Assembly: GCF_000577245.1 (NCBI RefSeq)
Contig: NZ_CBYO010000009.1
Span: 1 to 64,000, forward strand
Source: Paucisalibacillus algeriensis
GTDB lineage: Bacteria; Bacillota; Bacilli; Bacillales; Amphibacillaceae
Length of the DNA: 64,000 bases
Direction of reading: 5' to 3'
Numbering within the stretch: position 1 is the stretch's first letter; each line of letters opens with the position of its first letter. The notes under the pieces were generated by a model. The model searched no databases and had not been told where the DNA came from. It saw only the letters and a program-made list of their open reading frames with translations. A program made the position numbers and the translations under genes. This document shows, piece after piece, positions 57,282 through 64,000 of the stretch.

Positions 57282-57392
57282 ATGGATGAATGGGATATGG
57301 GGTCTGGAACCCATATTGTAAACACCTGGTATTTGCCCGTGAGTAAAAGCAAATATCAGGTGTTTTTTAAATTCTACATGTACCAAGAGTAG
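57282..57392 (+). CDS. Candidate 36-codon leader peptide for bmrA attenuation
   Basis: ATG at 57282 is 5 bases after AAGGA. The frame reads MDEWDMGSGTHIVNTWYLPV, then SKSKYQVFFKFYMYQE, and stops at 57392, 41 bases before bmrA. It runs through both leader hairpins (57295-57316 and 57321-57368). A ribosome stalled in the first half by an antibiotic would alter folding of the terminator downstream, as known for bmrB-bmrCD in B. subtilis. No homologue is known to me, and peptide synthesis is inferred from position. Confidence 0.5.
   Translation: MDEWDMGSGTHIVNTWYLPVSKSKYQVFFKFYMYQE
57321..57368 (+). terminator. Attenuator-terminator upstream of bmrA
   Basis: AACACCTGGTATTTGC and GCAAATATCAGGTGTT form a 16-bp stem with one G-T pair, followed by TTTTTT. 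It is preceded by another hairpin, ATATGGG/CCCATAT at 57295-57316. Both lie inside the leader frame. Confidence 0.85.
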
Positions 57393-57433
57393 AAATAGAA
57401 GAAGTAATAAATACTGGAAGAAGGTGTATTTAT

Positions 57434-59167
57434 ATGAAAGAAAAAGAAAATAGTCTCAAACCCTTTATTGCCCTGATGTTGTCAACGAATATTCCCAAAT
57501 TAGCATTAACTATCGGGTTAATCGGGAGCATTATTACCATGCTTGTTGGACTATCCATCCCACTTTTGACAAGAGAATTGGTCGACGGATTTTCCGTTGC
57601 TTCGTTAAGCACCACTCTTGTCATCGTAATATTTGTGGTGTTTATTCTCCAAGCAGTTGTTGATGGGGTTTCAACGTATTTACTATCAGTTGTAGGACAA
57701 AAGATTGTCGCAAGATTACGAGAAATGATGTGGTTTAAACTAATTCGATTACCGGTAAGTTATTTTGATAAACAGCCTAGTGGTGAATCGGTCAGTCGCG
57801 TTGTTAATGACACAGGGATTGTGAAAAATTTAATTTCACAACAATTTCCCCAATTTATTACGGGTTTAATCACAATTGTTGGTGCAATAGTCATATTGCT
57901 AATTATGGATTGGAAAATGACCCTATTAATGCTAATTGCAGTACCAGTTACCTTTATCGTTATGATGCCATTAGGGAGTAGAATGGCGAAGATTTCTAAG
58001 GGGCTACAGGACGAGACCGCTACATTTACGGGTGAAATTCAACAGACATTGAGCGAGGCTCGGCTTATGAAATCGTCAACGGCTGAGGAAGTGGAAAAGA
58101 ATAAAGGGATGAGAGGTATACTAAACTTATATGATTTTGGTTTAAAAGAAGCACGCATTTTTGCACTAATCGGTCCCTTTATGTATACCGTTATGATGTT
58201 TGTTATTGTAGTGATCATCGGATACGGTGGAATTCGTGTTGCAGAGGGTACCATGTCAACAGGATCGTTAGTCGCATTTTTACTTTATTTGTTTCAAATC
58301 ATATATCCTGTAACATCCTTTGCAATGTTCTTCACAGAATTACAAAAAGCGAAGGGTGCAACCGAGCGAATTATTGAAATCTTAGAAGTGCAGGAAGAAG
58401 CGGGGCAGGAAGGAATGGAAATAGATATTTCTAATGAGTCAATCCTTGTCTCGAATGTCTCATTCGCCTATGAAGAAGGTGAATCTGTACTTGAAGATAT
58501 TTCCTTTGATGCTCGTCCTGGGGAAATGGTTGCTTTCGCCGGACCAAGTGGTGGAGGTAAAACTACAATGTTCGGCTTGATGGAACGATATTATGAACCA
58601 ACAAAAGGAGAAATACGAGTCGGCGACACGGCTATCAATCAGTTATCCATGAAGTCTTGGCGTAGTCAAATAGGCTATGTTTCCCAGGAGAGTGCTATGA
58701 TGGCTGGAACGATTCGGGAAAACTTAATATATGGGCTCCCAGACTCCGAAACTATTCCAGATGAACAACTTTGGGAAGTAGCTAGAATGGCCTATGCGGA
58801 TGAGTTTATTCAAGGATTTGAGAAAGGATTGGATACAGAAGTCGGTGAGCGAGGTGTGAAATTGTCTGGAGGGCAAAGACAACGAATCAGTATTGCACGT
58901 GCTTTTCTACGAGATCCAAAGATTCTCATGATGGATGAGGCTACAGCAAGCCTCGATAGCCAATCAGAAGGGATTGTACAAAAAGCTCTTTCTAGATTGA
59001 TGGAAGGCCGTACAACATTTGTAATTGCCCACAGATTATCCACAATTGTTGATGCAGATAAGATCATCTTCATAGAAAAAGGAAAGGTAACAGGTACTGG
59101 AACCCATCAGGAATTAGTTGAAACTCATGATTTGTATCGAGAGTTTGCAGAACAACAATTGACGTAG
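57434..59167 (+). CDS. bmrA: Multidrug ABC exporter BmrA (half transporter)
   Basis: The 577-residue protein fuses six membrane spans (about 20-310) with an ATPase domain (about 335-577). ATPase motifs are GPSGGGKTTMFGLMERYYEP (Walker A), QESAMMAGTIRENLIYGLP, LSGGQRQRISIARAFLRDP and ILMMDEATASLDSQSEG. The membrane segment LPVSYFDKQPSGESVSRVVN matches BmrA of B. subtilis closely along its length, as remembered. It acts as a homodimer exporting amphipathic drugs. GAAGGTG precedes the ATG. A leader peptide and terminator precede it. Confidence 0.9.
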   Translation: MKEKENSLKPFIALMLSTNIPKLALTIGLIGSIITMLVGLSIPLLTRELVDGFSVASLSTTLVIVIFVVFILQAVVDGVSTYLLSVVGQKIVARLREMMWFKLIRLPVSYFDKQPSGESVSRVVNDTGIVKNLISQQFPQFITGLITIVGAIVILLIMDWKMTLLMLIAVPVTFIVMMPLGSRMAKISKGLQDETATFTGEIQQTLSEARLMKSSTAEEVEKNKGMRGILNLYDFGLKEARIFALIGPFMYTVMMFVIVVIIGYGGIRVAEGTMSTGSLVAFLLYLFQIIYPVTSFAMFFTELQKAKGATERIIEILEVQEEAGQEGMEIDISNESILVSNVSFAYEEGESVLEDISFDARPGEMVAFAGPSGGGKTTMFGLMERYYEPTKGEIRVGDTAINQLSMKSWRSQIGYVSQESAMMAGTIRENLIYGLPDSETIPDEQLWEVARMAYADEFIQGFEKGLDTEVGERGVKLSGGQRQRISIARAFLRDPKILMMDEATASLDSQSEGIVQKALSRLMEGRTTFVIAHRLSTIVDADKIIFIEKGKVTGTGTHQELVETHDLYREFAEQQLT

Positions 59168-59198
59168 AATAATAAAGTAGAAACATCTCAGAGACATT

Positions 59199-59233
59199 GG
59201 CATTCGCTAGCTTGTAAGGCGAATGCCTTTTTG
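59199..59233 (+). terminator. Terminator of bmrA
   Basis: GGCATTCGC and GCGAATGCC form a perfect 9-bp stem with an 11-base loop, then TTTTTG. Confidence 0.88.
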
Positions 59234-59393
59234 TTCGTATACATGTATGCGTGAGAGTTTAGTATTATTAAAGTAGGGACTAATATATAGCTGCAGATAT
59301 CAGTTTTTCAGGAGTAACAAACATGATAGAATAAGAGCCTGACTAGAATGATATAATAAATAAACAACAAGATTTTTCAGAAAGGGGCTCCAA

Positions 59394-60518
59394 ATGAAAA
59401 TAATAGAACGAAAGCAGATGTCTCCTGATCATGATCCGTGGGAAGCATATTTAGATGTACAAGAATATGGGGAAATGACATTATCGAATGTGGAATTCAC
59501 CACAACTTACATGTGCAATATGCGCTGCGCCCATTGTGCAGTAGGAAACATGTTGGAAGCTATCGATCCAGATGCATTATCTATTGAACTATTAATTAAT
59601 CGATTAGAGGAAATTCCTCATTTAAGAACGATGAGTATTACTGGTGGGGAACCGATGATGAATAAGAAGTCTGTTCGTAACTATGTTGTCCCACTATTAA
59701 AATATGCTCATGAACGTGGTGTTCGGACACAGATTAATTCCAATTTAACGTTACCATATGAACGTTATGAGGAAATCATTCCATATTTAGACGTATTACA
59801 TATTTCGCATAATTGGGGTACAGAGGAAGAATTTGCTGAAACTGGTTTTGCCCATATGGAACGAAAACCGACCGTGGAAAATCGGAAAAAGTATTTTGCT
59901 AGGATGGTAGAAAATGCACAAAAGCTTTCCGAGCAAGGGGTGATGGTATCGGCAGAAACGATGTTAAATAAGAGGACATTCCCGTACTTAGAGAAAATAC
60001 ATGATCATGTAATAGAGATGGGATGTGCCCGTCACGAAATTCACCCTATGTATCCTGTAGATTTTGCTAGTAAACTAGAAACTTTATCCCTTGATGAAAT
60101 TCGAGAAGGAATTACAAGGCTACTTGATCACCGGAACAAGGATGTTTGGATGTTATTTGGCACCTTACCTTTTTATGCTTGTAGTTCTTCTGCGGGGGAG
60201 TTAGAGTTACTAAAGCGTTTGTATAGAGAGGAAAATGTCACCGTACGAAATGATCCTGATGGAAGATCCCGTCTAAATGTCAATATATTTACTGGTGACA
60301 TCATTGTTACCGACTTTGGTGATGAAGAACCAACATTAGGAAATATCAAGAGTACTAAGCTTGAAGATGCATATAGAAGCTGGATGGAATCGAAGACAGC
60401 GAAAAGCTTAAACTGCCATTGTCCTGCAGTGAAATGCTTAGGTCCAAACCTATTAGTGAAAAATGCATATTATAAGAATGTGGATTTTCAAGAAAGAAAA
60501 GCTAATATTAATCTATAA
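59394..60518 (+). CDS. yfkAB: Radical SAM / CxCxxxxC protein YfkAB
   Basis: The 374-residue protein has the radical SAM cluster CNMRCAHC (C-x3-C-x2-C, about 41-48) followed by SITGGEPMMN, the SAM-binding GGE. The C-terminal part holds more cysteines (FYACSSS, then LNCHCPAVKCLGPN), the second cluster that gives the family its CxCxxxxC name. It is a fused YfkA-YfkB protein, conserved in Bacillaceae, with an unknown reaction. AAAGGGGC precedes the ATG. It is monocistronic with a strong terminator. Confidence 0.9.
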   Translation: MKIIERKQMSPDHDPWEAYLDVQEYGEMTLSNVEFTTTYMCNMRCAHCAVGNMLEAIDPDALSIELLINRLEEIPHLRTMSITGGEPMMNKKSVRNYVVPLLKYAHERGVRTQINSNLTLPYERYEEIIPYLDVLHISHNWGTEEEFAETGFAHMERKPTVENRKKYFARMVENAQKLSEQGVMVSAETMLNKRTFPYLEKIHDHVIEMGCARHEIHPMYPVDFASKLETLSLDEIREGITRLLDHRNKDVWMLFGTLPFYACSSSAGELELLKRLYREENVTVRNDPDGRSRLNVNIFTGDIIVTDFGDEEPTLGNIKSTKLEDAYRSWMESKTAKSLNCHCPAVKCLGPNLLVKNAYYKNVDFQERKANINL

Positions 60519-60522
60519 TTGT

Positions 60523-60563
60523 AAAGCTGTTAAGGTAATGATTCTACCTTAACAGCTTTTTTA
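60523..60563 (+). terminator. Terminator of yfkAB
   Basis: AAAGCTGTTAAGGTA and TACCTTAACAGCTTT form a perfect 15-bp stem with a 7-base loop and a TTTTTT tail. Confidence 0.92.
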
Positions 60564-60969
60564 TTTTAGAAATGAATGAACAAAATTTTCTTCCCTACAT
60601 GCTATTAATAATGCCCAGAATGTTTACCTCGGGCAAAAAAATAACGTTTAATCCAAAAATACATAACTTATGCAAACAGTAGCTGGTTTGACCTTGATCT
60701 TTGGCAACAGGCAATTGATGCAGCTTTTTAAGTTCACCGAAACATGGGCTAGTTTCGAAATATAATACACCAACAAGGTTACTTTCCCTTTTATTAAAAA
60801 AGGAAAAGTAATAGGAATAAAATCAGTATATAAAATCGAAATATCCAAAATATACAATAGGTATGTTTTGGATGTTTTAATCTGCGATAAATTATAATGT
60901 TTAAATGAAACTATCATATAATGTAAAGCGTATGAAAACTAATTAGACTATATTTAAAGGAAGTTTGCT
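60564..60969. other. 406-base intergenic region without recognisable gene
   Basis: Both strands were read. An 89-codon minus-strand frame (60648-60917) has biased, AT-driven composition, no ribosome binding site and no family resemblance, so it is not called. AAAGGAAGTTTGCT at the right end is the ribosome binding site of the next gene. Confidence 0.6.
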
Positions 60970-61695
60970 ATGAATGAGTATGAACTAAAAGCCTATGACG
61001 AAGTCCAAGCTTGGCGAACAAAAATCATGAAGCGATCTGGTATGGTAAATCGATTAGCTAAAAAGGCTCAGAATAAAATCAACGGAATAATACCTGAAAA
61101 GGCACATCAAATAATTACACAAAGTATTAAACAAATGGTAAAAGCAACATTAGTTGGCTCCAACATAACGATGAAAAAAGTAATTTCTACAGGAACAAGT
61201 CTTTATGATCGAGATGAGCTTACAAAGGAAAAACTGTCCACGTATCGTAAGACTGCTACGGTGGAGGGCGCAGGAACTGGAGCTGGAGGGATATTTCTTG
61301 GTCTAGCAGACTTCCCATTATTACTATCAATTAAGATGAAGTTTCTATTTGAAGCTGCTTCGATTTATGGGTTTGATACGAAAGAATATGAGGAACGTTT
61401 ATTTATTCTTCATATTTTTCAGCTTGCCTTTTCGAGTGATGACAAGCAGCGGGAAACTTTATTTATCATAGAAAATTGGGAAGAACAAAAAGCAAAACTT
61501 ATTGATATGGACTGGCGCGTTTTTCAACAGGAATATCGCGACTATATTGATTTTGTAAAAATGCTTCAACTGGTACCAGGGATTGGTGCGGTTGTTGGTG
61601 CTTATGCTAATTACAATCTGCTTGATCACTTGGGAGAAACAGCGATGAATGTATATCGATTAAGGATTTTATCTGAGCCTCCGAAGGATTATTAA
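60970..61695 (+). CDS. EcsC-family protein
   Basis: The 241-residue protein matches the EcsC family by its central glycine-rich hydrophobic stretch (VEGAGTGAGGIFLGLADFPL then LLSIKMKFLFEAASIYGF, about 98-137), a second span LVPGIGAVVGAYANYNLLDH (about 200-219) and a helical N-terminus. EcsC was first described beside the EcsAB transporter affecting secretion in B. subtilis; the biochemical function is unknown. This copy is not adjacent to ecsAB. Confidence 0.85.
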   Translation: MNEYELKAYDEVQAWRTKIMKRSGMVNRLAKKAQNKINGIIPEKAHQIITQSIKQMVKATLVGSNITMKKVISTGTSLYDRDELTKEKLSTYRKTATVEGAGTGAGGIFLGLADFPLLLSIKMKFLFEAASIYGFDTKEYEERLFILHIFQLAFSSDDKQRETLFIIENWEEQKAKLIDMDWRVFQQEYRDYIDFVKMLQLVPGIGAVVGAYANYNLLDHLGETAMNVYRLRILSEPPKDY

Positions 61696-61950
61696 TATTT
61701 GAGAAGGTTTAGTTAATGGGGGCTAGTTATGCGATTGGCGTGACGTTCTTGGTCTGTACCCTATATTAGTAAACTAGAGGATTAGTAACTTAATTTCATG
61801 AAATGATGCCCCCCTTTCTGAAAAATTTGCTTCTTTAGCAGTTATAAAATCTGTCATTCTAATTATATCTAAGTTAAATTTTTGCCGTATACAGAATAAT
61901 ATAGTGTAGTAATACTGTTAGAAAAAGTCAAAAAATTTAATAAAGATGTA

Positions 61951-62007
61951 TTGCATTTAAATCAAAATCGTAGTATGATGATTCTCATGACTAACGCAAT
62001 ATATTGC
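61951..62007 (+). promoter_or_regulatory. brnQ promoter and GCAATATATTGC palindrome
   Basis: TTGCAT (61951-61956) and TATGAT (61974-61979) have a 17-base spacer. GCAATATATTGC (61996-62007), a perfect 12-bp palindrome, covers the region after the start site, and a related ATTGCAT motif overlaps the -35. It may be an operator for the GntR/FCD regulator at 63458. The remaining 61696-61950 holds no gene. Confidence 0.5.
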
Positions 62008-62058
62008 ATATCACGATGTCAGATAATTTTGAAACTAATACATCAAGGAGAGAGATAA

Positions 62059-63417
62059 ATGAACGGAAAACTATCATTTTCATCGCAATTAGCGGTTGGA
62101 GTTATGTTGTTTGCATTATTTTTTGGAGCGGGTAATTTAATCTTCCCAGCACAACTTGGACAAGCTTCTGGAACAAACTTATGGCCAGCAGCTCTAGGCT
62201 TTCTGATTACTGGTGTTGGGTTACCGTTTTTGGGTGTCTTTGCGATGGGATTCTCAGGAAGCAAAGATCTACACGATCTTTCAAGCAGAATTCATCCAGC
62301 TTATGCATTGTTCTTTACATCTTTACTTTATTTAACAATTGGACCGTTTTTTGCTGCTCCAAGAACAGGTGCAGTAGCATTCAATGTCGCTATTGAACCC
62401 CATTTAGGGGAAGGTTCCACACAACTTGCACTCTTAATATTTACAATTGTATTCTTTGCGATATCACTTTGGTTTTCACTAAAACCAGCAAAAATAGTAG
62501 ATAACGTTGGTAAGATATTAGCTCCGGGTATTGTCGTGTTACTTGCAGTACTACTCGTATTAGTAGTATTAAAACCTATGGGCAGTGCTGAAGCGCCGTT
62601 AAACTCCTATCAAGGTAACGCATTCGTAACAGGATTTTTAGAAGGGTATAATACAATGGATGCTCTAGCATCACTAGTGTTCGGTATTATTGTTATAAAG
62701 GCAATTCGAGCACTAGGAGTTACATCTAAAAAGGAAATTCTAGCTACTACTGCTAGAATTGGTATTATAGCAATTGCTCTCTTAGGGTTGATTTATGTTG
62801 GTATTGCTTATTTAGGTTCGGTAAGTGTTGAGGAGTTTGGCGTCTTTGATACAGGTGGCGCCGTACTTAGTAGTGCAGCAGATTATTACTTTGGTACATT
62901 AGGTGCTGTATTACTAGGATTAGTTATTATTTTGGCTTGTTTAACAACAAATATTGGTCTTATGGTAGCATGTGCAGAGTATTTCCACCGTCTAATGCCT
63001 AAACTAAGTTATAAAACGTTGGTTGTATTTTTTACAACATTAACATTTATTATTGCTAACTTCGGACTATCTAACATTATTACTTATTCTGTTCCTGTTT
63101 TAATGTTTCTTTATCCACTGGCAATTGTACTGATGTTACTAACTTTCTTGTCACCATTATTTAATCATTCTCGAGTTGTATATGTAGCAACAATTGCCAT
63201 TACGTTTTTAATAAGTATTTTTGATGGACTGAAAACTTTGTATAAATCACTAGGTATTGAAGGATATGGTTTCTTCCAACCAATCGTTTCTTTCTATGAA
63301 AACACTTTACCACTTTATAACGAGGGTCTGGGATGGCTTGCACCTGCATTAATTGTAATAGTTTTAACAGGTATTGTGGCGCGGCTTCAGAAAGCTTCAC
63401 CCCCGGTTGAGGCATAA
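62059..63417 (+). CDS. brnQ: Branched-chain amino acid:cation symporter BrnQ
   Basis: The 452-residue protein has 12 hydrophobic spans and the family start LFALFFGAGNLIFPAQLGQA (unwound helix 1 with the sodium site), then SGTNLWPAALGFLITGVGLP and GPFFAAPRTGAVAFNVA. It imports leucine, isoleucine and valine with Na+ or H+. AAGGAGAGA precedes the ATG. It is monocistronic and convergent with a GntR/FCD regulator gene. No CodY box or T-box was found in its 360-base upstream region. Confidence 0.92.
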   Translation: MNGKLSFSSQLAVGVMLFALFFGAGNLIFPAQLGQASGTNLWPAALGFLITGVGLPFLGVFAMGFSGSKDLHDLSSRIHPAYALFFTSLLYLTIGPFFAAPRTGAVAFNVAIEPHLGEGSTQLALLIFTIVFFAISLWFSLKPAKIVDNVGKILAPGIVVLLAVLLVLVVLKPMGSAEAPLNSYQGNAFVTGFLEGYNTMDALASLVFGIIVIKAIRALGVTSKKEILATTARIGIIAIALLGLIYVGIAYLGSVSVEEFGVFDTGGAVLSSAADYYFGTLGAVLLGLVIILACLTTNIGLMVACAEYFHRLMPKLSYKTLVVFFTTLTFIIANFGLSNIITYSVPVLMFLYPLAIVLMLLTFLSPLFNHSRVVYVATIAITFLISIFDGLKTLYKSLGIEGYGFFQPIVSFYENTLPLYNEGLGWLAPALIVIVLTGIVARLQKASPPVEA

Positions 63418-63419
63418 AT

Positions 63420-63461
63420 AAAAAAGTCGGTTCCTATTTATAAGGAAACCGACTTTTTTAT
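63420..63461. terminator. Bidirectional terminator
   Basis: AAAAAGTCGGTTCC and GGAAACCGACTTTTT form a 14-bp stem with one bulge; it overlaps the stop codon of the minus-strand regulator gene and ends brnQ. Confidence 0.88.
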
Positions 63462-64000
63462 TTGGTTACTTCATCTGGTAGGTAAAAATCTTTTAGGATT
63501 TCTAACCAGTTTTCTTTCATTATTGCAGAGGCTTTTTCTTTGTCTTTCTTTTCGATATAACGAATAATTTGATCATGAACATCTATTGAGCTTTCTGAAA
63601 GTATAATAGAGTTGTGAAAAAATAAGCGTCTAACATGTGCTTGTAACCTCTCTACGATGTCAATAATATAAGAATTATTAGCAGTATCAACAATCAGTTG
63701 ATGAAATTGTTCGTCGATGTTCAAAGCTGCGTGAAAGTCTTTCTTATAAAGGGCTTCAGCAAATTCTTGATTAATACTTTTTAATGAGGAAATTTCATCC
63801 CGTGTTATATGATCGATTGCAAGCTCTGCAGATAATGCTTGTAAAACAGCCAATGGTGGAAGTAGATCTTTGATAGACTCTTTTTCTATTTCTGTAACTT
63901 GAGTCGCTTTTCCCGGATACATTTTTACAAGACCTTGTGATTCTAATAGTTGTAGTGACTCCCGAACCGGTGTCCTACTTACTCCTAGGGCTTCAGCTAG
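63458..64000 (-). CDS. GntR-family regulator with FCD domain (5' end outside window)
   Basis: At least 181 codons are present and the frame runs off the window edge without a start. The first residues LAEALGVSRTPVRESLQLLE then SQGLVK are the recognition region of a GntR winged helix; about 25 N-terminal residues are missing. The rest (about 55-181) is an FCD ligand domain, with the metal-site pattern FHQLIVDTANN and the final VHDQIIRYIEKKDKEKASAI. The internal ATG at 63922 is not the start. It could control brnQ, its convergent neighbour. Confidence 0.9.
   Translation of the reverse strand, partial: LAEALGVSRTPVRESLQLLESQGLVKMYPGKATQVTEIEKESIKDLLPPLAVLQALSAELAIDHITRDEISSLKSINQEFAEALYKKDFHAALNIDEQFHQLIVDTANNSYIIDIVERLQAHVRRLFFHNSIILSESSIDVHDQIIRYIEKKDKEKASAIMKENWLEILKDFYLPDEVTK

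Noticed and set aside
57264-57433. Known metabolite riboswitch (purine, SAM, guanidine, T-box) before bmrA
   Set aside because: None of the conserved cores of these classes could be found; a leader peptide frame explains the hairpins better.
60648-60917. 89-codon minus-strand frame in the yfkAB-ecsC gap
   Set aside because: AT-driven composition, no start signal and no family resemblance.

Overview
The window is a low-GC (mid-30s percent) Firmicute chromosome segment. AGGAGG-type ribosome binding sites, frequent TTG and GTG starts, and family content (LicT/BglP, CzrA/CzcD, CsoR/CopZ, CadC/CadA, BmrA, YfkAB, YugN, BrnQ) all point to Bacillaceae, probably a halotolerant soil or marine genus near Oceanobacillus or Virgibacillus. 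No rRNA, tRNA, CRISPR array, prophage or intact insertion sequence was found.

Region by region. 0-5 kb: a DUF3221-like protein, an IS110 transposase remnant, then a MocR/GabR-type regulator diverging from a DUF2000 gene, a gutted amino-acid permease and a proline-dehydrogenase-like gene; the last two intact genes share a duplicated direct-repeat operator. 5-14 kb: small-metabolite enzymes (MDR oxidoreductase, PhzF, serine hydrolase, SDR), a Crp/Fnr regulator and many decayed genes (TnsA-like fragment, frameshifted HAD hydrolase, CzcD 3' fragment, headless TetR, frameshifted RpoD paralogue). 14-19 kb: a complete beta-glucoside operon (licT-bglP-bglH) with an RNA antiterminator target before licT and another before bglP. 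19-26 kb: a metal-stress island with czrA and czcD, four CsoR-like boxes, an intact csoR-copZ pair, a frameshifted second copZ, a His-rich two-domain protein and a DHA2 exporter. No intact copA is present; a copA/copZ chimeric scrap lies at 39.8 kb.

26-38 kb: SNF symporter, a perfect 55-bp palindrome, Nudix hydrolase, cupin, nucleoside hydrolase, an ABC ATPase with a giant FtsX-type permease, a C45-type Ntn hydrolase and a glnHPQ-type amino-acid importer. 38-48 kb: YugN-like protein, methyltransferases, an MFS exporter, an ECF sigma factor with a SnoaL-like tail in a methyltransferase-sigma-VOC-GNAT cluster, then czcO diverging from cadC-cadA. 48-51 kb: a compact ribA-ribD-HAD phosphatase operon without the rest of the riboflavin pathway and without an FMN riboswitch. 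51-59 kb: two PadR-controlled envelope modules (PadR-DUF2812 and PadR-HAAS-DUF4097), a TetR-controlled ABC-2 exporter, and bmrA preceded by a leader peptide overlapping a terminator. 59-64 kb: YfkAB, an EcsC-family protein, BrnQ and the 5'-truncated end of a GntR/FCD regulator.

The common themes are metal homeostasis (CzrA, CsoR and CadC circuits, each with a visible operator), drug and envelope stress efflux, and amino-acid or nucleoside scavenging. Gene decay is heavy between about 3 and 26 kb; without reads I cannot separate true pseudogenes from sequencing indels.
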